A stretch of 64,000 bases of DNA from Clostridium beijerinckii. GTDB taxonomy: Bacteria; Bacillota; Clostridia; Clostridiales; Clostridiaceae. Location: NCBI RefSeq assembly GCF_036699995.1, contig NZ_CP144906.1, positions 5,033,001-5,097,000 of the forward strand, in the 5' to 3' direction. The position numbers were made by a program, and so were the translations under genes. Under the pieces are notes generated by a model. It ran no database searches and was not told the DNA's origin. It worked only from the letters and a program-made list of their open reading frames with translations. Shown here one piece after another: positions 48,098 to 55,440 of the stretch (within the stretch, counting starts at the first letter, position 1; every line of letters starts with the position of its first letter).

Positions 48098-49447
48098 CTA
48101 TATTACCATTGCTGTTTTTACTTTACTTAAAGCTTTTTCTTCTAAATTCAATACAGATTTTCTTCCAATTGAATAATAATCTATTTGTCTTTCTTTAGCC
48201 TCTTTAACTTTATAACAATTTCTACCGTCAAATATAATTGGAGTATACATAAGCTTTTCATATACACTTAGATCTAAGGATTTAATTTCATTCCACTCTG
48301 TAAATATGAATGTCATATCTGCATCCTTTAAAGCTTCTTCTGGAGTACTTACGTACTTAACATCAGTGTATATCTTTTTGAAATTCTCAACTCCAACTGG
48401 ATCATATGCAATTATTTCAGCACCTTCATCTAATAATCTTCTTACATTTGGTATAGATGGAGCTTCTCTTAAATCATCTGTTCCAGGTTTAAATGTTAAT
48501 CCAAGCACAGCCACTTTTAATCCTCTTAAACTTCCAAATTTATTCTTAGCTTGTCTAAATAATTTATATTTTTGATTTTCATTTACTTCTATTGTTGCTT
48601 TTATTGTTTTTAATTCATATCCATTGTCATTTGCAAGCCAATGAAGTGCCTTTGTATCCTTAGGGAAGCATGATCCGCCATATCCGATTCCAGCATTTAA
48701 GAATTTATCACCGATTCTTGGATCAAAACTCATTCCTTTAGCTACATCTTCAACATCTGCTCCAACCATTTCGCAGAAGTTTGCTATTTCATTCATAAAT
48801 GATATCTTAAGTGCTAAAAAGTCGTTTGATGCATATTTAACCATTTCTGCACTTCTTCTATTCGTAACAACAATTGGTTGATTGTAGCCCTCATAAACCT
48901 CTTTTAAAAGTTCTTCCGCTTTTTTAGATTCAACTCCTATTACAATTCTCTTTGCATATAAAGTATCGACAACTGCGGTTCCTTGCGCTAAAAATTCTGG
49001 GTTTGACGCTACTTCTATTTGAATATTATTTTTAACATTTTCCTTTAAAAACTCTTCAATTCTATCATTAGTTCCTATTGGTACTGTTGATTTAACCACT
49101 ACTAAACAATCTCTTTCAGCATTTTCAGCAATTTGTCTACATACATTAAACACATAATCTAAATTTGCTGATCCATCTTCTCTTTCCGGAGTTCCAACCC
49201 CTATGAATATCAAATCAGCATCTTTATAAGCATTTTTATAATCTATTGTAAAATCTAATCTACCTTCATCGTGATTTCTTTTTAAAAGTTCATCTAATCC
49301 TGGTTCATATATTGGTGAAATTCCTTGTTTCATCATTTCAACTTTACTTTTATCTATATCAACGCAAGTTACATTATGTCCAATTTCCGAAAGACATGCT
49401 CCAGTAACTAAACCTACGTATCCTGTTCCTGCTACTACTATTTTCAT
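48098..49447 (-). CDS. ugd: UDP-glucose 6-dehydrogenase
   Basis: Oxidises UDP-glucose to UDP-glucuronate with two NAD+. 449 residues from the ATG at 49445-49447, which follows GGAGG; an ATG four codons earlier would put that ribosome binding site inside the gene. Seen: Rossmann motif VVAGTGYVGLVTGACLSEIG, the catalytic Cys in GYGGSCFPKDTKAL and the C-terminal segment LGLTFKPGTDDLREAPS. Its place in the cluster implies that the polysaccharide contains glucuronic acid or a derived sugar (inference). Confidence 0.95.
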   Translation of the reverse strand: MKIVVAGTGYVGLVTGACLSEIGHNVTCVDIDKSKVEMMKQGISPIYEPGLDELLKRNHDEGRLDFTIDYKNAYKDADLIFIGVGTPEREDGSANLDYVFNVCRQIAENAERDCLVVVKSTVPIGTNDRIEEFLKENVKNNIQIEVASNPEFLAQGTAVVDTLYAKRIVIGVESKKAEELLKEVYEGYNQPIVVTNRRSAEMVKYASNDFLALKISFMNEIANFCEMVGADVEDVAKGMSFDPRIGDKFLNAGIGYGGSCFPKDTKALHWLANDNGYELKTIKATIEVNENQKYKLFRQAKNKFGSLRGLKVAVLGLTFKPGTDDLREAPSIPNVRRLLDEGAEIIAYDPVGVENFKKIYTDVKYVSTPEEALKDADMTFIFTEWNEIKSLDLSVYEKLMYTPIIFDGRNCYKVKEAKERQIDYYSIGRKSVLNLEEKALSKVKTAMVI

Positions 49448-49565
49448 ACTTACCTCCATATATTCCGTAATTCTAATTGATTAAATTTATTTGCTCCCAT
49501 ATTACCCATAGCTTTAGAGACAATAGATTTAAATTTATTATTTCCTCTAATGCGCCCTATTAATG

Positions 49566-49593
49566 TATAATCAAAAAATAACACGTCCATATG
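49566..49593. repeat. Partial MITE-like end
   Basis: TATAATCAAAAAATAACA then CGTCCATATG, closely matching the left end of the copies at 44868 and 45727. No opposite end was found, so it appears to be a remnant next to the 3' end of the sugar transferase gene. Confidence 0.4.
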
Positions 49594-49604
49594 CCTAAAG
49601 TCAC

Positions 49605-50267
49605 TTAACTTGCATGCTTGTCTCCAAACAGCACAAAAAATGTTTTAAATATTAACTTAATATCAACTAAAGTATTTCTTTCCCTTACATACTTAATATC
49701 TAGTTTCATCCAATCTTCAAAATCAATATCATTTCTTCCTGATACCTGCCAGTAACATGTTAAACCAGGTTTTACTTCAAGCCTTGTCATCATCCAATTA
49801 TCAAATTTTTCTACTTCTTTTGGAAGAGATGGTCTAGGTCCGACTAAACTCATATCACCTTTTAGAACATTAAACAATTGTGGAAGTTCATCTATGCTTG
49901 TCTTTCTTATAAATTTACCTATTTTAGTTACTCTTGGATCATCCTTCATCTTAAACATAGGTCCGCTCATCTCATTTTTATGACACAGCTTATCTTTTAG
50001 CTCTTCGGCATTAGCAACCATAGATCTAAATTTATACATTTTAAATACATTACCGTCTTTACCAATTCTTTCTTGCGAAAAAATTACAGATCCTTTTGAT
50101 TCAAGCTTAATTAAAACTCCAACAATCAAGAATATTGGACTTAAAACTAATAACCCAAATGACGAACAAAGTATATCTGTAATTCTCTTAAAAAAATAAT
50201 ATTTACCTCTATTTTCTACTTTCTCTTGAAACACAAATTCTCTCTTACTAATTTCTACTTGTTGCAT
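49605..50267 (-). CDS. Undecaprenyl-phosphate sugar-1-phosphate transferase (initiating enzyme)
   Basis: 220-residue monotopic phosphoglycosyl transferase that starts the lipid-linked repeat unit. It has a single re-entrant hydrophobic segment (SSFGLLVLSPIFLIVGVLI, about 35-53), then KFRSM, SGPMFKMKDDPRVTKIG, and the signature DELPQLFNVLKGDMSLVGPRP with the essential Asp-Glu. It lacks the long N-terminal membrane domain of WcaJ/WbaP, so it is the short PglC-like form. It is the first gene of the cluster, about 160 bases from a candidate promoter. Confidence 0.92.
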   Translation of the reverse strand: MQQVEISKREFVFQEKVENRGKYYFFKRITDILCSSFGLLVLSPIFLIVGVLIKLESKGSVIFSQERIGKDGNVFKMYKFRSMVANAEELKDKLCHKNEMSGPMFKMKDDPRVTKIGKFIRKTSIDELPQLFNVLKGDMSLVGPRPSLPKEVEKFDNWMMTRLEVKPGLTCYWQVSGRNDIDFEDWMKLDIKYVRERNTLVDIKLIFKTFFVLFGDKHAS

Positions 50268-50423
50268 TTTATCACCATCCTATCATAATTAATTATTAGC
50301 TAAATATTTTAACTTTTTTAATATGTGTTCACTATGGTAAATAACAACATTTAATAATTACTGCTTTATGTAATTAGACCTAAACCGACAATTTATTGCT
50401 TTTCTCTATTCTCTGTATTAAAT

Positions 50424-50453
50424 ATATTACAACGAACCTATAGTAAGTTTCAA
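50424..50453 (-). promoter_or_regulatory. Candidate promoter of the exopolysaccharide cluster
   Basis: On the minus strand TTGAAA (50453-50448), 18-base spacer, TAATAT (50429-50424). Confidence 0.5.
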
Positions 50454-50461
50454 CGCACAAT

Positions 50462-50508
50462 AAACGCTATATTAAGCAATAAAAAGGTTATTTGCTAATA
50501 TAGCGTTT
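50462..50508 (-). terminator. Terminator-like hairpin downstream of the GH13 gene
   Basis: AAACGCTATATTA..GCAATAA (50462-50482) pairs with TTATTTGC.TAATATAGCGTTT (50488-50508), a stem of about 20 bp. The T-tract on the minus strand is short. Confidence 0.65.
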
Positions 50509-50672
50509 TATGACAAGTATTTAATTTATTTTCTTTTTTATGGCAGTCATATAATTTAAGAACTTACGCATTCCCCCAAAACTCAAAATAAATTCCATAC
50601 AAGCTCTGAATTTACGTAAAATTAACCAAAATTCTATCTATAATAATTTGAATTTGCATGAATATTTCTTTA

Positions 50673-52346
50673 TTAATACAATCTATATAATCGTGCTTCA
50701 TATGGTCTTAATATAAATTTTGTCATATCCTCATGTTTATCAACTTCATAATTTGAAAGAAGTAATTCTTCATATTTCAATTTTTCTTCCTCATAATAAA
50801 ACTTTACATTTTCTTCTGATATATTAGTAATTATTATATATTTTTGATTATTTGAAGTTCTTGTATAAGCATATATTTTATCATTCTCTTCTAATATTAT
50901 ATCATACCTGCCATATACTAAAGCCTTATTTTCTTTTCTGATTTTTATCATTTTTTTGTAAAAATTCAATATAGAATCAGTATCTTTTAGCTGATCTTCT
51001 ACATTAATTTCTTTATAATTCTTATTTACTTTTATCCATGAAGTTCCTGTAGTAAAACCACCATTATATGTACTATTCCACTGCATTGGTGTTCTTGAAT
51101 TATCTCTCGTAGTCGCTTTCACAATTGCAAGTGCTTCTTCTTCTGATACCCCATTTTCTACTCTCTCTTCGTAACTATGCACTGTTGAAATATCATCAAA
51201 ATCATCAATATTATCATAATCTGCATTTGTCATTCCAATTTCTTGTCCTTGATAAATAAATGGGGTTCCCATTTGCATGAAATACATTAAAGCTAACGCT
51301 TTGGCACTTTCTTTCCAATATCCTTTATCATTTCCAAGCTTTGATACACATCTTGTTAAATCATGGTTTTCAAGAAATAAAGCAATCCAACCATCTTTAT
51401 AAACAGCGTCCTGCCATCTAGATAACGTCTTTTTAAAATCCACTAATAAAGATTTTTCAGCATTATCCATATTCCATAAATGCATATGTTCAAATTGAAA
51501 TATCATAGAAAACTTCCCTTTTTCATTTCCAGACCACTCTTCCAAATCATTTACTGTTACACCGCTTGCTTCTGCTATAGTAAATATATCGTATTTATCA
51601 AAAGTATGTTCTTTTAAATCCTGCAAGAGAACTTCTATACCCGGCTGCTTCATATGCTTATCAAAAGATGGAACATACTTCAAATTATCTGGATTTGGCA
51701 TATCACTGTAATCACACTTTTTAATATGACTAATTGCATCTACGCGAAATCCATCTATCCCCTTATCCAGCCACCAATTAATCATTTCATAAAGTGCATT
51801 TCTTAAATCTTCATTTTCCCAATTAAGATCTGGCATTTTCTTACTAAATAAATGTAAATAATACTCATCACCATCAGAATCATATTCCCAGGCTGAACCT
51901 CCAAATATACTTGCCCAGTTATTTGGTTCTAAATTCTCTTCATTATATGTAGATTTTTTACCCTTTCGCCAAATATACCAATCTCTCTTTGTATTATCTT
52001 TTGAACTCCTTGCTTCTATAAACCATGGATGTTCATCTGAAGTATGGTTTATAACCAAATCCATAATTAAACGCATTCCTCTTTTATGAACTTCCTTTAA
52101 TAAATTATCAAAATCCTCCATGGTACCAAATTCCTTAAGAATTTCTCTATAATCACTAATATCATATCCATTATCGTCATTAGGAGACTTGTATATTGGA
52201 CTTATCCAAATTAAATCAATACCTAAATCTTTTAAATAATCTAATTTTTCAATTATTCCTTGTAAATCCCCTATTCCATCTCCATTAGAATCTTTAAAGC
52301 TTCTTGGATATATTTGATAAGCTACTAACTCCTTTTGCCAATTCAT
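50673..52346 (-). CDS. Alpha-glucosidase, GH13 subfamily 31-like (alpha-1,4-preferring by motif)
   Basis: 557-residue cytoplasmic exo-glucosidase without signal peptide. It has the GH13 barrel with catalytic nucleophile Asp203 (GFRVDAISH), acid/base Glu259 (FTIAEASG) and stabilising Asp329 (LENHDLTR). The residue after the nucleophile is Ala204. In this family Val there goes with alpha-1,6 activity and Ala or Thr with alpha-1,4 activity, so this copy is predicted to act mainly on maltose-type bonds, unlike the second GH13 at 61705 (Asp-Val). A good ribosome binding site (GGGAGG) precedes the ATG. It lies downstream of the dextranase gene on the same strand. Confidence 0.9.
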   Translation of the reverse strand: MNWQKELVAYQIYPRSFKDSNGDGIGDLQGIIEKLDYLKDLGIDLIWISPIYKSPNDDNGYDISDYREILKEFGTMEDFDNLLKEVHKRGMRLIMDLVINHTSDEHPWFIEARSSKDNTKRDWYIWRKGKKSTYNEENLEPNNWASIFGGSAWEYDSDGDEYYLHLFSKKMPDLNWENEDLRNALYEMINWWLDKGIDGFRVDAISHIKKCDYSDMPNPDNLKYVPSFDKHMKQPGIEVLLQDLKEHTFDKYDIFTIAEASGVTVNDLEEWSGNEKGKFSMIFQFEHMHLWNMDNAEKSLLVDFKKTLSRWQDAVYKDGWIALFLENHDLTRCVSKLGNDKGYWKESAKALALMYFMQMGTPFIYQGQEIGMTNADYDNIDDFDDISTVHSYEERVENGVSEEEALAIVKATTRDNSRTPMQWNSTYNGGFTTGTSWIKVNKNYKEINVEDQLKDTDSILNFYKKMIKIRKENKALVYGRYDIILEENDKIYAYTRTSNNQKYIIITNISEENVKFYYEEEKLKYEELLLSNYEVDKHEDMTKFILRPYEARLYRLY

Positions 52347-52578
52347 AAATTTCCTCCCAAATAATTAATTATTTTAATTAAAATTTCTTATAAATAACAG
52401 AAACATAGCAATATATTTTCATTATAGTGTAAAATAAATTTTTTTCGTCCTTCCTTTTACACTAAATTATTGCTATGTTTCCTTTTTTATTTTCAAAAGC
52501 TTAATCGAGGTATAATTCTAAAAACATCTTTGATAGCTTTACATTTATTATTTTTATATACCTTAATATTAATCAAAT
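52347..52578. other. Nested hairpin between dextranase and GH13 genes
   Basis: GAAACATAGCAATA (52400-52413) pairs perfectly with TATTGCTATGTTTC (52468-52481), and inside it AGTGTAAAA (52426-52434) pairs with TTTTACACT (52455-52463). The T-run after the stem (CTTTTTTATTTT) lies on the plus strand, so as a terminator it would face the empty strand; for the minus-strand message it is a strong structured spacer. Confidence 0.6.
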
Positions 52579-55425
52579 CTAGTTTGCTACTAACTCAACA
52601 TTATCAATTTGTAAGTTTGTCCATTCTTTGCCATCTTGTATAAATGAGATTATTAAAGTGCCATTAGTAACAGTGACTTGTTGCGAAATTTCAACATAGG
52701 AATCTCCATGTGGAATTTTAATCGAAGCTGCCTCTCCTCCAAAACCTGATAATTCTAATTGCGATGATGTAGGATTTCCAGTATTTTGTTTAACCATTGC
52801 TTTTACTGTATAAGTTCCATTAGTCAACTCAGTTACTTTTTGTTGTAACATTTGTTTTCCTTGCCCCCAAAAATAACATTTATTATTTCCAGCAAAGACA
52901 TCTTGATCATTAACTCCAAATCCATCTGGATTAGCTGCTACCCAGCCTGTTGTATCACCTGTTTCAAAATCTCCATTTGTTATTTTTCCAACTGATTCTG
53001 GTATGTTAGATGAACTTGCGCCTTCGCCCTGCTTAATAACCTTAGCTTCCTTTGATACAACATTTCCGTTCTCATCTAATAACTGAATATCATCAATTTG
53101 TAAATTAGCTTCGCCATTTAAAGTAGATATAAAGTTAAAAGCTATATTTAATTTTCCATCCTTAACATCTATGGTTCCTTCTATTTTTCTATAATTATCG
53201 CTATGTTTTATATTAACTTTTTCACTCTTATCTCCAGAAGTTAATTCCATAGCTGCATAATCTGGAATCCCTGTATTTTGTTTTACCATAGCCGTTACTC
53301 TATATTTTCCATTTTTTAATCCTACAACTGTTTGATCAATCTTTTTGGTATAAGGCTTATTATCATAGAAATATAACTTATTATTTCCAGATGCTGCATC
53401 TGTGGAATCTAAGCCATAACTTCTTCCGGATATATTCCAGCCCATAAATCCATCTTCAAAACCTGGATTTGTTAATTGACCTTGAACGCCTATTATATCA
53501 TTATTCTTATCAATATTCTCAGAACTTAATTTTTTTAAATAAATCATATCCCAATATTCCAAAGATGGTACTGTAAATTCTATATAATTTCCTTTTTCAT
53601 CGTTTCCTTTTGAAAATTCTAAACTTTGTGATTTACAATCATTAGCATCAGGTGATGCTAATGAAACACTTTGAATATCTTGGGTTACATAATACTTAAC
53701 CTTAAAATTTTCTGCTTTAGTTGGCTTAGATTTCGATCCATCAGCAGCTCTCCAAGTATTATCAAAAACACCTAAAAGATTTACCATTTGAATAACATCA
53801 TAATTTGAATCTTTTTTTCCGTAAGTCCATATTTTATTAGCTTCACCTATATTACTATTCTCATAACCTTCAACTTGGATTTCATTATTACTATTTATTT
53901 GTCCATCTCTTAATAAGTTTTCATAAGCAACTATAAAGTCATAATATTTTCTTTCCCTTGCCTTTAACTCTTCATCCATAACAACATTTCTATTGGGGAA
54001 ATACTCTTTAGTAAGCATTCTTGTATCATCGCCCAGCTCAAGTCTAGATCCACCTGCTGCAAAGACTGAAGCCCCTGTTAATAGCACTGAGGAAGTATTA
54101 AATTTTCCAGGCTTTTCTTCACTATGTTTATCTCCCAATTCATAATTCATATATGCCGGCACTATTAATGATCTTCCTTTTGTCTCAGTTCTTGCTTGGT
54201 CTACAATACCTTTTAAGGAATTATATGTTATAATTCCATCCCAAGGCCATACTTCTGTATATGCACCACTTACATTACTACTATTTACATCTTCGTGCCC
54301 CTTATTTCCAACTGGATTAAATAATATATATTTGTCAGGAAATTCTTTCTTAGCTGCATTAATAAAATCTTTAAAAGTAGTTGTAATTGATACTGGTGTC
54401 CCATCTGCTTTATACACTGTTCCAAAATCACCTACAGTATCCATATGCCATCCATCAAAATCAAATGCTTCAAAAACTTCCTTTTCCCTTGCAAAGAGAT
54501 AATCCTGCCATTCTTTATTTGATGGATCCATAAAGTAAAGCGCATCTGTTTCCCAGCCGCTAGGCATTGCCATAGTCCACTGTTCTCCATCAGTTCCACT
54601 TGGATCCTTATATAAACCCCATTCCTTTTTTACACCATCATTTTCATATCCTTGAGTCGCTCCATATATTAAATTGTATTGCATTGAAGAAATTCCTGCT
54701 TCATGACCATTCTTAATATATCCTTCTATTGTTGATTTATATACATCATGTTTTGATAAATCCTGCCATATATCTTCAACATTTGAACCTTCACCTGCTA
54801 TAGGATCATGATGTTTGTCTTGCCAATCATAATATTGCAGACCATTTATATGGAATTTTTTCAACTGATCTATTATATCTTTTGTATTAACACTTTTCTC
54901 ATAATTAGTTAGATAACCGTATCTAGGAAATTTAAGCCAATTTGAGGAGACATCTACAGCTGTTGATGATGACTCTATGACTTTTCCTTCAGAATCTTTA
55001 CACGTTATTTCAAGTAAATAGCCTTTAAAATCCTCATTAGGAACTGTCCAGTTTATGAATAAATCTTTATTTTCATCTTTTTCAATTGAAAAATTTTGAG
55101 TTACTGTACTCCCAACTTGTGTATCAAGATGCTTTGCCGATAGCTCTATAGTTCCATTGGATATTTCATTTCCTGTATAATTGACCAAATTAATTTTTAC
55201 ACTTACATTTGATCCTGGATTATACATAGATTTATCTGTTGAGACATCATATAGTAAAAGCTTTTGATTAAAGGCCCCTTTCTCAGAAGTATTTACTATA
55301 GGCATTTCTATAAAATCAGAATTTGCATATGCGGTATTTGATATAATTGATACAGTTGATAGAATTGTAGTTGACATAAGTGCTAAACTACATAAAATTT
55401 TTAATTTTTTTCTTGACTTTCTCAT
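52579..55425 (-). CDS. Secreted dextranase, glycoside hydrolase family 66
   Basis: Endo-hydrolase of alpha-1,6-glucan (dextran), 948 residues. Order: signal peptide (1-34, ending TAYA), N-terminal beta domain (about 50-160), catalytic barrel opening FPRYGYL and INGLQYYDWQDKHH (about 165-510) with predicted nucleophile Asp329 (DGWHMDTVGD) and acid/base Glu391 (YTEVWPWDG), a beta domain (to about 635), then two related jelly-roll carbohydrate-binding modules (about 650-790 and 815-945, each starting GxFExGxxxGW). The catalytic domain has no large insertion, whereas cyclo-isomaltooligosaccharide glucanotransferases of this family carry an inserted CBM35, so dextranase is the better call. It starts 15 bases after the CWB gene upstream, so they share a message. 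Confidence 0.88.
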   Translation of the reverse strand: MRKSRKKLKILCSLALMSTTILSTVSIISNTAYANSDFIEMPIVNTSEKGAFNQKLLLYDVSTDKSMYNPGSNVSVKINLVNYTGNEISNGTIELSAKHLDTQVGSTVTQNFSIEKDENKDLFINWTVPNEDFKGYLLEITCKDSEGKVIESSSTAVDVSSNWLKFPRYGYLTNYEKSVNTKDIIDQLKKFHINGLQYYDWQDKHHDPIAGEGSNVEDIWQDLSKHDVYKSTIEGYIKNGHEAGISSMQYNLIYGATQGYENDGVKKEWGLYKDPSGTDGEQWTMAMPSGWETDALYFMDPSNKEWQDYLFAREKEVFEAFDFDGWHMDTVGDFGTVYKADGTPVSITTTFKDFINAAKKEFPDKYILFNPVGNKGHEDVNSSNVSGAYTEVWPWDGIITYNSLKGIVDQARTETKGRSLIVPAYMNYELGDKHSEEKPGKFNTSSVLLTGASVFAAGGSRLELGDDTRMLTKEYFPNRNVVMDEELKARERKYYDFIVAYENLLRDGQINSNNEIQVEGYENSNIGEANKIWTYGKKDSNYDVIQMVNLLGVFDNTWRAADGSKSKPTKAENFKVKYYVTQDIQSVSLASPDANDCKSQSLEFSKGNDEKGNYIEFTVPSLEYWDMIYLKKLSSENIDKNNDIIGVQGQLTNPGFEDGFMGWNISGRSYGLDSTDAASGNNKLYFYDNKPYTKKIDQTVVGLKNGKYRVTAMVKQNTGIPDYAAMELTSGDKSEKVNIKHSDNYRKIEGTIDVKDGKLNIAFNFISTLNGEANLQIDDIQLLDENGNVVSKEAKVIKQGEGASSSNIPESVGKITNGDFETGDTTGWVAANPDGFGVNDQDVFAGNNKCYFWGQGKQMLQQKVTELTNGTYTVKAMVKQNTGNPTSSQLELSGFGGEAASIKIPHGDSYVEISQQVTVTNGTLIISFIQDGKEWTNLQIDNVELVAN

Positions 55426-55440
55426 ATTTTCACCATCTTT

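Larger units (their letters stand above)
50268..50672. other. Promoter and terminator region between the exopolysaccharide and glucan loci
   Basis: 405 bases without a gene. It holds a sigma-A-like promoter (50424-50453) reading into the exopolysaccharide cluster with a leader of about 150 bases, and a long hairpin (50462-50508) that should end transcription from the GH13 gene. The rest is AT-rich and unremarkable. Confidence 0.55.

Noticed and set aside
52579..55425. Calling the GH66 enzyme a cyclo-isomaltooligosaccharide glucanotransferase
   Set aside because: The barrel is continuous from about 165 to 510 with no CBM35-sized insertion, which that enzyme type carries.
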